This document shows, in pieces, positions 45,278-56,272 of a stretch of 64,000 bases of DNA. Source of the DNA: Arenibacter certesii DSM 19833 (GTDB lineage Bacteria > Bacteroidota > Bacteroidia > Flavobacteriales > Flavobacteriaceae); the NCBI RefSeq assembly GCF_000429545.1, contig NZ_AUCB01000023.1, forward strand, positions 1 through 64,000, read 5' to 3'. Each line of letters begins with the position of its first letter. Positions within the stretch are counted from its first letter, which is position 1. The position numbers were made by a program, and so were the translations under genes. The notes beneath the pieces are model-generated. The model did not search any database. It was not told where the DNA came from and saw only the letters and a program-made list of their open reading frames with translations.

Positions 45278-45661
45278 ATGAATAAAAGAATATCACTTGG
45301 ATTGGCAATCCTCTTAACAACAACTATAAGCTCATGTTATGAGCCAGAACGTAATTGCGCCAGTTTTAAAGATGGAAAATTCTCCTTTACTGCATCAATA
45401 GATGGAGAGGAGCACACTACTATCTTTGAGAGGAAAGGAAATATTGAAATCGATCACTTTGAAGGGAAAACAGATACCTCCTCAGTAAGATGGATAAATC
45501 CCTGTGAGTATGTCGTTAAAAAACTACATCCAAAGAATATGGCCGAGGAAAAGTCCATTCACATGAAAATACTATCTACCACGAAAGATTCCTACACCTT
45601 TGAGTATAGACTAGTTGGAAGCGCTAACAGGTCCGTAGGAACCGCAATAAGGGTAGAATAA
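45278..45661 (+). CDS. Small lipoprotein, sometimes mislabelled topoisomerase
   Basis: A 127-residue protein with a lipoprotein signal (hydrophobic stretch then ISSC, acylated Cys about residue 20) and a compact mature domain with DGKFSFTA and GKTDTSSVRWINPCEYVVKK motifs. It occurs near parC in Flavobacteriia and databases sometimes carry the name DNA topoisomerase IV, which its sequence does not support. The function is unknown. A terminator follows. Confidence 0.75.
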   Translation: MNKRISLGLAILLTTTISSCYEPERNCASFKDGKFSFTASIDGEEHTTIFERKGNIEIDHFEGKTDTSSVRWINPCEYVVKKLHPKNMAEEKSIHMKILSTTKDSYTFEYRLVGSANRSVGTAIRVE

Positions 45662-45702
45662 CACCAATATATACAAAACTCAACGCTCAACGCTAGAGCA
45701 CA

Positions 45703-45729
45703 AAAAAACCGCCCATAAGGCGGTTTTTT
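45703..45729. terminator. Bidirectional intrinsic terminator
   Basis: A perfect 11-pair stem, AAAAAACCGCC with GGCGGTTTTTT, five-base loop CATAA. A and T runs on both sides let it end both the lipoprotein transcript and the convergent hydroxylase gene. Confidence 0.93.
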
Positions 45730-45746
45730 ATTTAGTAGCAACAAAT

Positions 45747-46703
45747 TTAATTAGTGCTGCTATAGACCCGCTCTGCACTTAACTGTTTCTCCTTCTCCAA
45801 CAACCGCTGTTGCTGCTTCACAGTTAGAGTGCTTCCATCCGGACTCCACCCTGGAGGGCCAAAGATATACATTAGCGCATGGGAAAGCTTCTTGGACTTT
45901 TTAACATCGTTGTAAATGTCCTTGAACTCATGAGTTAATATAACTATAGGGTTATGAGAATCCGGGGCATTGGTAACTCCGAATTTCACCTCTATCTTCT
46001 CATCAAATTCCTTCCAAGTGCCAAACATTTTATCGAATATATTTAAAAACCCTCCATGATTCTTATCTAAATACTCTAAGTTTTGAGCATGATGCACTTG
46101 ATGCATGGTGTGGGTGTTGAAAATCTTTTCCAAAAAGCCCAATTTGGGAACATACACCGTATGCAACTGAAATTGCCATAATGCCTGTATTCCTAAACAT
46201 ATAACAACCATCTCTGGCGCAAAGCCTATCATAGGCATCCACATATAGAATAAAGGCTTATAAAGAAGAGTGAACCATCCGTTTCTAACCGCCGTACCTA
46301 AATTAAAGTTATCGGAAGAATGATGTACAATATGTGCCGCCCAAAAGAGTCTCACTTCGTGGTTGGCCCTATGAAACCAATAGTAGGTAAAATCATCTGC
46401 CAACTGACAAAGCAGCCAAACGTACCAAGCATACCCAAAAGAAGCATACCCAAGAATATTGGTCCGCACACCGTCCACTATTGGATTAAATAACGCATAT
46501 GCAGATTCAAATACAACAATGGCAAAAACAACCTTGATTAAAGGAGCAATGATTGCAGAACCGATACCCATAAAGCCACTTGCTGCAAAATCTTTCCAAT
46601 CGTATAGTTCATCATCCCCATGTGTTTTACTATATGTCAGCTCAAGCAATATAAATGCTATAAAACAGGGTACTCCATAGACTAGGGGGTTAGTCAACTC
46701 CAT
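45747..46703 (-). CDS. Sterol desaturase / fatty acid hydroxylase family membrane protein
   Basis: A di-iron membrane enzyme with the three His clusters of the family: HRANH, HIVHH (about residues 112-126) and HTMHQVHHAQ further on (about 198-207). Several membrane helices occupy the N-terminal half. I start at the ATG at 46703 (MELTNPLVYG) rather than the TTG-type start 69 bases upstream, whose extra residues look like intergenic sequence. The substrate is unknown; in Bacteroidota these proteins have been linked to hydroxylation of lipids. It lies 111 bases downstream of mscL on the same strand. Confidence 0.88.
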   Translation of the reverse strand: MELTNPLVYGVPCFIAFILLELTYSKTHGDDELYDWKDFAASGFMGIGSAIIAPLIKVVFAIVVFESAYALFNPIVDGVRTNILGYASFGYAWYVWLLCQLADDFTYYWFHRANHEVRLFWAAHIVHHSSDNFNLGTAVRNGWFTLLYKPLFYMWMPMIGFAPEMVVICLGIQALWQFQLHTVYVPKLGFLEKIFNTHTMHQVHHAQNLEYLDKNHGGFLNIFDKMFGTWKEFDEKIEVKFGVTNAPDSHNPIVILTHEFKDIYNDVKKSKKLSHALMYIFGPPGWSPDGSTLTVKQQQRLLEKEKQLSAERVYSSTN

Positions 46704-46814
46704 ATAAAAATAATTTTCCGGTAAATATATGACATTAAAGAAGGAAAACTTGGGATCTCCTTCAAATAGCACTTAAATTTATAATTGCCCAAGACCAATC
46801 CTTACAGCTTCAAA

Positions 46815-47246
46815 TTATTTGCTTCGCTGTTTTATTAATTCATTTTGTTCCTGCAATAACTTTTCCATATTAGCCAATAACTCAATATTCCTAGGAGTAG
46901 CAACGTCCTTGTTTTTAGGATCTTCGGCTTTCGCCTTAAATCTATTTATAAACTTTACTACCATAAAGATGGTCAAAGAAATAATCAGAAAATCGATCAA
47001 AACCTCGATCAAAGCACCATAACCTAATGCAATTTCCTCTATTTCTCCATGCCCTTTCCTTAAAACGTATTGTTTATCAGCAAAATGCACATCATCTGTC
47101 AATAGCGACAAAGGAGGCATAATCACTTTGTTCACCAACGTGCTAACCACCTTATTAAAGGCGGTTCCGATAATGACCCCAACTGCCATATCTATCATAT
47201 TGCCCTTAACAGCAAACTCTTTGAATTCTTTAATAAACTTAATCAT
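46815..47246 (-). CDS. mscL: Large-conductance mechanosensitive channel
   Basis: Pentameric pressure-relief channel. The N-terminal amphipathic helix leads to the first membrane helix GNMIDMAVGVIIGTAFNKVVSTL (about residues 14-36), and the second follows about 74-98; the C-terminal helix bundle is present. 143 residues. It starts 18 bases downstream of parC and is likely in the same transcript. Confidence 0.96.
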   Translation of the reverse strand: MIKFIKEFKEFAVKGNMIDMAVGVIIGTAFNKVVSTLVNKVIMPPLSLLTDDVHFADKQYVLRKGHGEIEEIALGYGALIEVLIDFLIISLTIFMVVKFINRFKAKAEDPKNKDVATPRNIELLANMEKLLQEQNELIKQRSK

Positions 47247-47264
47247 TATCTAGACACTTATTTT

Positions 47265-49946
47265 TTAAAACAGTTTTATCTGCGACTCATCATCCTCTTC
47301 CGAAGACCTTCCCTTCCCTTTAGCTTTGGACTTTTTATTTTCACTGTTTTGATCACTAGAATCACCAGACTCCTTTGCATCTACGTTCTCTTCATCCACC
47401 ACTTCCATGTCGCTCGGCTTAAGTTCTTCTGGCTCCTCATACGGGATAGGATCTAGAATATTTATATTCTTCACCCTCTCAGTTGTTAATTGATTACCTA
47501 AAGCTTTAATTCCTTTTATAGATATAAACTCCTCCAGCTCAACAGTTTGATTAGGCTTCACTTCTTTACCTCTAGGCTTAACAAATTCTATTTCTATAAC
47601 TGGTTTCCAATCCGTACTTACGATTTCTAAATACGATTTTGGATGCTCTGAAATAAACAAATCTTCTTTGTTTTCGCTTTCAATCAAGAAGCGCTTTACA
47701 TAAAACCGTTCCTTTTCCCCATCATAATACACGGCTGATAAAGGTTTTTCTGGATTCCACTTTTCTAACACCAACATGTCGTCATCAAAATGGGTGGAAA
47801 GATTGGGAGTGAAGGTTTTTGCAATTCCCTTTTGGGTTACCACCAATAACATATCATCCCCTCTAAACTCACCCAACAATTCTCCTCGTCCATCAACATT
47901 TAACCTACGTACGACCTCGTCAAACCAAATTTTCCTCGGTTTTAAAGTAGAAACCCCTTTCTCCTTCAGTTCAATTCGCTTAACAGAGTATTTGGTTACC
48001 AAGTTTCCTTTAGCTCCTCTTCCTTTTATCAATACATCTGCAAAGTCTATATCCCATTTAAGCTTCTTAACACTCCCAACTTGTCGCAATAACACTGTAA
48101 TCACCTCCGCTTCCCCATTGGGATTGGCAGAGAAGTACAACACTCCTGATTGGGGCTTCCCTTGGGTAAGATCGTATTCCCTATCTCTAGTTACACTGGT
48201 AACGTTAAACCTCTTAATGTAATTAGCTCCTCCCTTACCATCTTTATACACCATATTATAAATGGTGCGCTTATCTTTTTTCTTAAAAACTGCAACGTGG
48301 ATAATGTTTTTACCTACAAAGATTTTACTGTCCACCTTGGCAACCATCATTTTTCCTTCACGCGTAAAGACAATTATATCATCTATATCGCTACAGTCCG
48401 TTACGTATTCATCTCGTTTTAATGATGTACCAACAAACCCCTCTTCTCTATTTACATAAAGTTTGGTATTCCGGATTACAACCTTTGTTGCCTCAATATC
48501 ATCAAAAATTCGAATTTCTGATTTTCGCTCTCTGCCTTTTCCATACTTCTCTTTAAGTGATTTAAAATAGGCAATGGCAAAATCGATTAGATTTGCCAAA
48601 TGGTGCTTAATCTCAGCAATTCTAGATTCAAGGCTATCTAAGAGCTGCTGAGCTTTATCCAAGTCGAACTTAGAGATTCTTTTAATCCTTATTTCTGTTA
48701 ATCGAACTATATCATCCTCTGTAACTGCCCTTCTTAGGTGTTTGGTAAATGGCGACAAACCTTTATCAATAGCTGCAATCACACCTTCCCATGTCTCTTC
48801 TTCCTCAATGTCCCGATAAATTCTATTTTCTATAAATATTCGCTCTAAGGAGGCAAAATGCCACTGCTCCTCCAATTCCTTTAATTGAATTTCTAGCTCA
48901 GCCTTTAATAATGCTACCGTATTGTCAGTAGATTCCTTCAGCATTTCTGTCACTCCGATGAAAAGGGGCTTATTATCCTCAATAATACAACCCAGAGGCG
49001 ATATTGAAGATTCACAAGCGGTGAAAGCATAAAGGGCGTCTATGGTTTTGTCTGGAGAAATGCCATTAGGCAAATGGACTAAAATCTCTACATTTTGAGC
49101 CGTATTGTCCTCAATTTTCTTGATTCTAATCTTCCCTTTGTCGTTTGCTTTAAGGATAGTATCTATTAAAGAAGAGGTATTTGTCCCAAAAGGTATCTCA
49201 CTTATAACCAGCGTGTTTTTATCTAACTGACCAATACGTGCTCTTACTCGGATCCTACCTCCACGCATTCCGTCGTTATAATTACTAACGTCAATAATAC
49301 CCGCTGTAGGGAAATCGGGATAAATAGTAAAACGCTGACCCTTTAAATGTTTTATAGAAGCATCTATCAGCTCTATAAAATTATGGGGCAGCACCTTAGT
49401 GGATAGTCCCACTGCAATCCCTTCGGCACCTTGCGCAAGGAGTAGCGGAAATTTAACTGGAAGATTTACCGGCTCTTTTTTTCTACCGTCATATGATTTT
49501 TGCCATTCGGTGATTTTTGGACTAAAAACCACCTCCAAAGCGAATTTGGTGAGTCGGGCTTCTATATACCTAGAGGCGGCCGCACTATCCCCTGTTAAAA
49601 TGTTACCCCAGTTCCCCTGGGTATCGATCAATAGGTCTTTTTGGCCAATTTGGACCATTGCGTCGGCTATACTGGCATCCCCATGCGGATGATATTGCAT
49701 GGTGTGTCCCACTACATTTGCAACTTTATTATACCTTCCGTCATCTAATTCTTTTAGGGCATGCATAATTCTTCTCTGCACGGGCTTAAAGCCATCTTCT
49801 ATTGCAGGTACCGCACGCTCTAAAATAACATAGGATGCATAGTCCAGAAACCAGTCTTTATACATACCGGTTACCTTGGTCAGTGCATCTTGAGGTTCTT
49901 CTTTATTGTCTTGTGGTATTTGGTTCAGATCTTCATTCTCTTCCAT
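47265..49946 (-). CDS. parC: DNA topoisomerase IV subunit A
   Basis: Type II topoisomerase cleavage subunit that decatenates daughter chromosomes. The N-terminal winged-helix carries the active-site Tyr in AAASRYIEARLTKF (about residues 125-139); the quinolone-determining region reads HPHGDASIAD. A coiled-coil gate and C-terminal beta-propeller-like domain follow, ending in an acidic and Lys-rich tail of about 50 residues typical of Bacteroidota. 893 residues. It lies 31 bases after parE. Confidence 0.95.
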   Translation of the reverse strand: MEENEDLNQIPQDNKEEPQDALTKVTGMYKDWFLDYASYVILERAVPAIEDGFKPVQRRIMHALKELDDGRYNKVANVVGHTMQYHPHGDASIADAMVQIGQKDLLIDTQGNWGNILTGDSAAASRYIEARLTKFALEVVFSPKITEWQKSYDGRKKEPVNLPVKFPLLLAQGAEGIAVGLSTKVLPHNFIELIDASIKHLKGQRFTIYPDFPTAGIIDVSNYNDGMRGGRIRVRARIGQLDKNTLVISEIPFGTNTSSLIDTILKANDKGKIRIKKIEDNTAQNVEILVHLPNGISPDKTIDALYAFTACESSISPLGCIIEDNKPLFIGVTEMLKESTDNTVALLKAELEIQLKELEEQWHFASLERIFIENRIYRDIEEEETWEGVIAAIDKGLSPFTKHLRRAVTEDDIVRLTEIRIKRISKFDLDKAQQLLDSLESRIAEIKHHLANLIDFAIAYFKSLKEKYGKGRERKSEIRIFDDIEATKVVIRNTKLYVNREEGFVGTSLKRDEYVTDCSDIDDIIVFTREGKMMVAKVDSKIFVGKNIIHVAVFKKKDKRTIYNMVYKDGKGGANYIKRFNVTSVTRDREYDLTQGKPQSGVLYFSANPNGEAEVITVLLRQVGSVKKLKWDIDFADVLIKGRGAKGNLVTKYSVKRIELKEKGVSTLKPRKIWFDEVVRRLNVDGRGELLGEFRGDDMLLVVTQKGIAKTFTPNLSTHFDDDMLVLEKWNPEKPLSAVYYDGEKERFYVKRFLIESENKEDLFISEHPKSYLEIVSTDWKPVIEIEFVKPRGKEVKPNQTVELEEFISIKGIKALGNQLTTERVKNINILDPIPYEEPEELKPSDMEVVDEENVDAKESGDSSDQNSENKKSKAKGKGRSSEEDDESQIKLF

Positions 49947-49977
49947 TCAGAAAGATTCGTATTAGTTTGGTTCATAA

Positions 49978-51834
49978 TTAGATATCCTCTATGAGGTCAA
50001 GTTCTACTCTAAGATTGTTTATAATAAATTCTTGTCGGTCGGGGGTATTTTTTCCCATATAGAATTCCAATAAGCTTTCTATGGACATGGACTTATCTAG
50101 CATCACAGGCTCTAGTCTTATATCCTGACCAATGAAATGCTTAAATTCGTCCGGGGAAATTTCACCCAACCCCTTAAATCTCGTGATTTCGGGATTACTG
50201 CCTACCTTTTCCATAGCTTCTTGCTTCTCTTCATTGCTATAGCAGTAATAGGTATTCTTTTTATTACGGACACGAAAAAGTGGTGTCTGTAAGATAAATA
50301 AATGATTTTCCTTTATAAGTTCGGGAAAGAATTGAAGAAAGAAGGTAATTAACAATAACCGTATGTGCATCCCATCTACATCCGCATCCGTAGCGATCAC
50401 AATTTTATTATACCGCAGATCTTCAATAGATTCCTCTATATTCAAAGCTGCTTGCAGCAAATTGAACTCTTCATTTTCATAAACAATCTTTTTAGTCATC
50501 CCGTATGAGTTCAACGGCTTCCCTCGAAGACTAAATACCGCTTGCGTATTTACATCCCTAGATTTAGTAATGGAGCCCGATGCAGAATCTCCCTCCGTAA
50601 TAAATAAGGTGCTTTCTAAACAACGTTCATTCTTAGAGTCCCCTAAATGAACTCTACAATCGCGTAATTTTTTATTGTGCAAGCTAGCTTTCTTCGCTCT
50701 ATCCCTAGCCAGTTTACGGATTCCGGATAGTTCTTTTCTCTCCCGTTCTGCCTGCATAATCTTGCGTTGCAGTTTTTCTGCCGTATCGGGGTTCTTATGT
50801 AGAAAATTATCCAGTTGCGTCCCTACAAAATCATTAATGTAGGTTCTTACAGTAGGGAGCTCACCCCCCATTTCCGTAGACCCTAATTTCGTCTTTGTCT
50901 GACTCTCAAAAACGGGTTCCATTACTTTTATAGCTATGGCAGAAATGATAGACTTCCTAATATCCGAAGCCTCATAGCTTTTTCCATAATAATCACGCAC
51001 TGTTTTTACAATCGCTTCTCGAAAAGCTGCTTGATGCGTTCCTCCCTGAGTTGTATTTTGACCGTTTACAAAAGAATGGTATTCCTCGCTATATTGGGTT
51101 TTACTATGGGTAATGGCAACTTCAATATCTTCGCCTTTTAGGTGTATAATTGGATAAGCCATATCATCTAGGCTGTTATTATCCTCCAATAAGTCCTTTA
51201 ATCCGTTTTCAGAATGAAATTTTTCACCGTTAAAAATGATGGTAAGCCCAGGATTTAAATACACATAATTCTTGAGCATTCGCTCAACATACTCGTTCCT
51301 ATACTTATATTTTTTAAAGATTTCCTCGTCAGGGATGAAACTCACTTTTGTTCCCTTACGCCTAGTAGTATCCTCTGGTTCATTTTCTGCAACTAAATTT
51401 CCTTGGGTAAATTCAGCGGTCTTCAGCTTATTTTCACGGGAAGATTCTACTTTAAAAAAGCTAGAAAGTGCATTTACCGCCTTAGTACCAACCCCGTTTA
51501 GTCCTACTGATTTTTTAAATGCTCGGGAGTCATATTTACCCCCTGTATTCATTTTAGAGACCACATCAACCACTTTCCCCAAAGGAATTCCACGACCGTA
51601 ATCCCTGACGTTTACAACATTGTCCCGGATTCCGATCTCAATCGTCTTCCCAGACCCCATTACAAACTCATCAATACAATTGTCTATTACCTCCTTTAAA
51701 AGAATGTATATCCCATCATCTGCCGAGGATCCATCTCCCAACTTCCCTATGTACATACCAGGACGCATCCTAATATGTTCTTTCCAATCTAATGAGCGGA
51801 TGTTATCTTCTGTATACTGGGTATTTTCTAACAT
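49978..51834 (-). CDS. parE: DNA topoisomerase IV subunit B
   Basis: ATPase subunit of topoisomerase IV. The GHKL ATP fold has the [17 protein letters not shown] and [12 protein letters not shown] motifs (about residues 50-125); the TOPRIM domain has TEGDSASG (about 413-420) and the DADVDGMHI metal motif (about 486). 618 residues, usual for ParE. It starts the parE-parC-mscL run. Confidence 0.96.
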   Translation of the reverse strand: MLENTQYTEDNIRSLDWKEHIRMRPGMYIGKLGDGSSADDGIYILLKEVIDNCIDEFVMGSGKTIEIGIRDNVVNVRDYGRGIPLGKVVDVVSKMNTGGKYDSRAFKKSVGLNGVGTKAVNALSSFFKVESSRENKLKTAEFTQGNLVAENEPEDTTRRKGTKVSFIPDEEIFKKYKYRNEYVERMLKNYVYLNPGLTIIFNGEKFHSENGLKDLLEDNNSLDDMAYPIIHLKGEDIEVAITHSKTQYSEEYHSFVNGQNTTQGGTHQAAFREAIVKTVRDYYGKSYEASDIRKSIISAIAIKVMEPVFESQTKTKLGSTEMGGELPTVRTYINDFVGTQLDNFLHKNPDTAEKLQRKIMQAERERKELSGIRKLARDRAKKASLHNKKLRDCRVHLGDSKNERCLESTLFITEGDSASGSITKSRDVNTQAVFSLRGKPLNSYGMTKKIVYENEEFNLLQAALNIEESIEDLRYNKIVIATDADVDGMHIRLLLITFFLQFFPELIKENHLFILQTPLFRVRNKKNTYYCYSNEEKQEAMEKVGSNPEITRFKGLGEISPDEFKHFIGQDIRLEPVMLDKSMSIESLLEFYMGKNTPDRQEFIINNLRVELDLIEDI

Positions 51835-52213
51835 TTTCAGGGCTTTAAATGAAAGTATCGCTAATATAGCAATGGTTATAAAAAGATGAAACCTCTAACT
51901 GTTAAAGTAATTAACAATACAAGCTAAAGATTTGTTGACAGCAAGGCTTCTAAAGACAAAAATAATGAAATCTCTTGAAATAAACCTCCCTACCATCCAT
52001 TGCTGCAATACAAGCCTATAATACTAAAAATAATCCAATATTCATCCCCTAATTCACAATATTGCAAAGGGTAAGAATTAACTACTATATAATCCATGAA
52101 CCAAGTCATGACAACTAGAGTTAGGACACTTCTAGTACGGACAACAAGATTGAATAGCGATCCACAAAGCAAAAATACTAGATTATACCGAAGAGGGAAA
52201 CTTGCGTATTGGG
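51835..52213. other. Intergenic region, nothing recognised
   Basis: About 380 AT-rich bases between the parE start and the ychF stop. Short open frames here have no protein-like composition and I see no strong hairpin or RNA gene. It should hold the parE promoter. Confidence 0.4.
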
Positions 52214-53308
52214 TTATACGTTAAAACGGAAGTGTACTACATCCCCATCTTTAACAATGTATTCCTTCCCTTCTACCCTCATTTTTCCAGCTTCCTTTAC
52301 TTTAGCTTCGCTTCCGTATGCCACAAAATCGTCATAAGCAATTACCTCTGCCCTAATAAAACCTTTCTCAAAATCGGTATGGATTACACCAGCAGCTTGT
52401 GGAGCCGTAGCCCCAACGGGAATGGTCCAAGCGCGGACTTCCTTTACCCCTGCGGTAAAATAAGTATCCAAATTCAATAGTCTATAGGCACCACGTATCA
52501 GTTTTGCAGAACCAGGTTCCGAGAGTCCAATATCTTCTAAAAATAGTTGGCGTTCCTCATAGCTATCCAACTCGGTAATATCGGCCTCTGTACCCACTGC
52601 CAAAAAGATCACTTCGGCATTTTCCTTGGCAACAGCTGCTTTAACTTGCTCTACATAAGCATTACCTGTAGTCGCAGCTTCCTCGTCTACATTACAAACG
52701 TACATTACTGGCTTATCGGTAATAAACTGCAATGGCTTTACAAATTCTGCCCTATCTTCTTTGGATATATCCAATGCACGAATCGAGGTACCCGTTTCCA
52801 AGCCCTCTTTTATCTTGAGTAGTACCGCTTCTTCTTTCTGAGCCTCTTTATTACCAGTTTTAGCGGCACGTTTTACCTTATCCAACTTTTTTTCAACAGT
52901 TTCCAAGTCTTTTAGTTGCAGCTCCATATCAATGGTCTCCTTATCGCGTATAGGATCTATAGAACCGTCTACGTGAACAATGTTATCATTATCAAAACAG
53001 CGGAGCACATGCAGAATAGCATCCGTTTCCCGAATATTGCCCAAGAATTGATTTCCTAAACCTTCACCCTTACTGGCACCTTTCACCAATCCAGCAATAT
53101 CTACGATTTCTACGGTTGCTGGCAATACTCTTTCTGGCTTTACAAGTTCTTCCAGTTTTTCCAAACGGGGGTCCGGCACGTTTACCACCCCAATATTGGG
53201 CTCAATAGTACAGAATGGAAAATTGGCGCTCTGCGCTTTAGCATTGGACAAACAATTAAAAAGAGTGGACTTACCTACATTGGGCAATCCTACGATACCT
53301 GCTTTCAT
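52214..53308 (-). CDS. ychF: Redox-regulated ATPase/GTPase YchF
   Basis: Obg-superfamily ATPase (nucleotide loop [11 protein letters not shown], about residues 6-16; [20 protein letters not shown] switch region; NVDE in place of the NKxD of GTPases, explaining ATP preference). A coiled-coil and a C-terminal TGS domain ([16 protein letters not shown] about 307-322) follow. It binds ribosomes and antioxidant proteins in other bacteria. 364 residues. It stands alone, transcribed away from the TonB receptor gene. Confidence 0.95.
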   Translation of the reverse strand: MKAGIVGLPNVGKSTLFNCLSNAKAQSANFPFCTIEPNIGVVNVPDPRLEKLEELVKPERVLPATVEIVDIAGLVKGASKGEGLGNQFLGNIRETDAILHVLRCFDNDNIVHVDGSIDPIRDKETIDMELQLKDLETVEKKLDKVKRAAKTGNKEAQKEEAVLLKIKEGLETGTSIRALDISKEDRAEFVKPLQFITDKPVMYVCNVDEEAATTGNAYVEQVKAAVAKENAEVIFLAVGTEADITELDSYEERQLFLEDIGLSEPGSAKLIRGAYRLLNLDTYFTAGVKEVRAWTIPVGATAPQAAGVIHTDFEKGFIRAEVIAYDDFVAYGSEAKVKEAGKMRVEGKEYIVKDGDVVHFRFNV

Positions 53309-53478
53309 GGTTTTAATAAATTATAAAGTAGAAGGAAAGCAGTTCAGCTTTCCCCATAAGCTTTTTAAACAGCGGCAAAGATACTATTTCTAAGCCTTCC
53401 TTTATCTATTTTATCGATTATAAATTATGTGCAAAATAAATTCAGTACATTTAATAAAACCTTAAAAAATCAACCACT

Positions 53479-56154
53479 ATGAAACCACTTGGATTTTTGA
53501 CACTGCTTACTCTACTCAGTTTTTCCTTTATAAACGCCCAAACATCGATAGCGGGAAAGGTTACTGATCAAGATGGCCTCCCATTAGTTGGAGTGAATAT
53601 TGTAGAGAAAGGAACATCAAATGGCTCATCGACGGATTTTGATGGAAACTATCAGATTTCTGTATTTGACAATGCAACTCTGGTCTTCAGCTATATAGGA
53701 TATAACACTACAGAGGAAGCAGTTTCTGGCAGAGAGACTATTAATATTTCCTTGACCGAAGGGATGTTATTAGACGAAGTGCAATTAGTAGGTTCCAGAA
53801 GCCCTAAAAGAACTTCTACCGACACGGCGGTACCTGTGGATGTAATAGACATTGTAGAGATTACTACCCAAAGTGGACGGATAGAAGTTAATGAACTTCT
53901 GCAATATGCAGCCCCCTCATTTAACGCCAACAAACAATCCGGTTCTGATGGCGCAGATCATATAGATCCAGCTACCTTAAGGGGTTTGGGGCCAGATCAG
54001 ACCCTAGTCCTCATAAATGGGAAAAGAAGACATCAATCCTCCTTAGTGAATATATTTGGCACCAAAGGGCGAGGAAATACAGGTACCGATTTAAACGCAA
54101 TCCCCGCTTCCGCCATAAAAAGAATTGAAATATTACGGGATGGAGCAGCAGCACAATATGGCTCTGATGCCATAGCCGGAGTAATAAATATCGTCCTAAA
54201 AGACAATACAGACAAGGTAAACGGTTTTATTAATTATGGTGCCTACAACACCAATGCGCCAGGTGATTTTCCTGCGGGAACCCCAAATACAGATGGCAAT
54301 AGACTGGACACCGATAAGGATGGAAATGCAATAGGGAGCGATAAAAGTGTAGACGGTGGTTCTGTTAAAGCAGGAGTTAATTTCGGTGCCGCCATTGGAA
54401 ATAACGGTGGATTTATAAACGTTACAACAGAGTATGTTAAGAAGAATAAGACCTTAAGACCAGGGTTCGATTTTAGAAGAGGATTTGGAGAGGCTGCCAT
54501 AGAAGGCTTCAACCTCATGGTGAATGCCTCCGTTCCCCTTTCAGAAACGGCTGAATTTTATGTTTTTGGGGGTAGAAATTACCGAGATACAGATGCTTTT
54601 GCATTTACTAGAAATGATGGAAATAGAGTAATTCCATCCATTTATCCCAACGGATTTAACCCTAGAATAACCTCTAATATTGTAGATAATTCACTTTCCG
54701 CAGGTTTTAGGACCGTTTTGGATAGCGGATGGAAACTAGATTTCAGTAATACTTATGGGATGAATAGTTTTCATTATTATATAAAAGGAACCTTAAATGC
54801 TTCTTTGGAAGAGGTTTCTCCCACCGATTTTGATGCTGGCGGACATAATTTGATGCAAAATACGTTGAATTTAGATTTCTCAAAGTATTATGACGATATT
54901 TTAGAGGGAATGAACCTAGCTTTCGGTGCAGAATACAGGACTGAAAACTTTATCATATTTGCCGGAGAGGAAGGTACCTGGGGAACCTATGATGTAAATG
55001 GACTACTGATTACCGATCCCTCTAACCAAACCCAACCCACAGATCCCATAAGCGGGGAACTACGCCCTGGAGGTTCTCAAGGATTTCCTGGTTATGGACC
55101 CGCTAACGAGGTAGACCGTGGAAGGAGTAACTTTTCTCTGTACGCAGATGGCGAGTTTGAATTTACAGAGTCTTTCCTTCTAAGTGCCGCAGCCAGATTT
55201 GAGAATTTTAGCGATTTTGGCAGCACTTTGAATGGGAAACTGGCAGCTCGACTAAAAGCATCTAACAATGTAAATATTAGAGGTTCGGTAAGTACCGGCT
55301 TTAGAGCTCCTTCCCTTGCCCAGATTTATTATAATCTTCGCTTCACCAATTTTATAGGTGGTGATGCCGTAGATCAATTACTATCCCCAAACAACAGCCC
55401 AGTTACTGCCTCTTTTGGCATTGGCCAATTAAAAGAGGAGAAAGCGCTTAACGCAGGACTAGGCTTCACAGCAAGCTTCGGAGATTTTACCGCCACCGTA
55501 GATGGGTATTATATTAAAGTAGACGATCGTATTGTACTAACAGGAAATTTTGATGCGCCACAGATTCCCAACGTAGAAGCTGCTCAGTTCTTCGTTAATG
55601 GAGTGGATACCAAAACTACAGGTTTGGACATTGTTTTATCTTGGAGAAAAACCATCAATGACAGCAGGTTATCTGCTGCCTTTATTGGAAATATAAATGA
55701 TATGAAAATAGACAAGGTGAATAATGGCAGTCTAGATGCCGAGACATTTTTTGGTGAAAGAGATAAGGGATTCCTATTGGCTTCCGCTCCCAAAAGCAAG
55801 CTTACCTTGAATATGAACTACAGTAAAAACAAATTTGATGCAGGTTTGGCATTTACTCACTTTAGTAAGGTAGAACTTTTGGATTACCAAATGCTAGAGC
55901 CCACTTCGGATTATGCGAGCTTTGAGGATAAAATAAACCAATCAACCGATACCTATGATCCTAAATTGGTGACAGATCTCGTCTTTGGATATCAATTGTC
56001 AGAAAACTTAAAACTAAATATTGGCTCCAATAATCTTTTCAATATATATCCTGACCAACAAGACGATTGGGTAGAAGGCGGAGGGTACTGGGATTCAGTA
56101 CAAATGGGCTTTGGAGGTGCCTATTACTATGCTAAACTAGGATTTAGTTTTTAG
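53479..56154 (+). CDS. TonB-dependent receptor with carboxypeptidase-like domain
   Basis: Outer membrane active transporter. A signal peptide (about residues 1-20) precedes a carboxypeptidase-regulatory-like domain (about 23-95, AGKVTDQDGLPLVGVNIVEKGT), the plug with LRGLGPDQTLVLINGKRR and RIEILRDGAAAQYGSDAIAGVINI (about 160-245), and a 22-strand barrel ending in the Phe-terminated YAKLGFSF. 891 residues. There is no SusD-like partner or substrate gene next to it, so the ligand (iron complex, vitamin or other) is unknown. A terminator follows. Confidence 0.9.
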   Translation: MKPLGFLTLLTLLSFSFINAQTSIAGKVTDQDGLPLVGVNIVEKGTSNGSSTDFDGNYQISVFDNATLVFSYIGYNTTEEAVSGRETINISLTEGMLLDEVQLVGSRSPKRTSTDTAVPVDVIDIVEITTQSGRIEVNELLQYAAPSFNANKQSGSDGADHIDPATLRGLGPDQTLVLINGKRRHQSSLVNIFGTKGRGNTGTDLNAIPASAIKRIEILRDGAAAQYGSDAIAGVINIVLKDNTDKVNGFINYGAYNTNAPGDFPAGTPNTDGNRLDTDKDGNAIGSDKSVDGGSVKAGVNFGAAIGNNGGFINVTTEYVKKNKTLRPGFDFRRGFGEAAIEGFNLMVNASVPLSETAEFYVFGGRNYRDTDAFAFTRNDGNRVIPSIYPNGFNPRITSNIVDNSLSAGFRTVLDSGWKLDFSNTYGMNSFHYYIKGTLNASLEEVSPTDFDAGGHNLMQNTLNLDFSKYYDDILEGMNLAFGAEYRTENFIIFAGEEGTWGTYDVNGLLITDPSNQTQPTDPISGELRPGGSQGFPGYGPANEVDRGRSNFSLYADGEFEFTESFLLSAAARFENFSDFGSTLNGKLAARLKASNNVNIRGSVSTGFRAPSLAQIYYNLRFTNFIGGDAVDQLLSPNNSPVTASFGIGQLKEEKALNAGLGFTASFGDFTATVDGYYIKVDDRIVLTGNFDAPQIPNVEAAQFFVNGVDTKTTGLDIVLSWRKTINDSRLSAAFIGNINDMKIDKVNNGSLDAETFFGERDKGFLLASAPKSKLTLNMNYSKNKFDAGLAFTHFSKVELLDYQMLEPTSDYASFEDKINQSTDTYDPKLVTDLVFGYQLSENLKLNIGSNNLFNIYPDQQDDWVEGGGYWDSVQMGFGGAYYYAKLGFSF

Positions 56155-56175
56155 TAACTTATACTTATAAATTGA

Positions 56176-56210
56176 AAAAGACCTGTCCATTTTAAATGTA
56201 CAGGTCTTTT
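56176..56210. terminator. Bidirectional intrinsic terminator
   Basis: Stem AAAAGACCTGT (56176-56186) with ACAGGTCTTTT (56200-56210), inner ATTT/AAAT pairing in the loop, with A/T runs on both sides. It serves the TonB receptor gene and possibly the convergent ferredoxin gene. Confidence 0.85.
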
Positions 56211-56272
56211 AACTTACAAGCATTAAGTGCTTTTAATATACTTTTACAGTATGTTCAAAATAGGCAACCTCC

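Noticed and set aside
51990-52172. A 60-codon frame on the minus strand in the parE-ychF gap
   Set aside because: Composition and start context are not gene-like and there is no recognisable domain.
54421-54500. A GGTTCGAt-like stretch recalling a tRNA T arm
   Set aside because: It lies inside the TonB receptor frame and no cloverleaf can be formed around it; I found no tRNA elsewhere.
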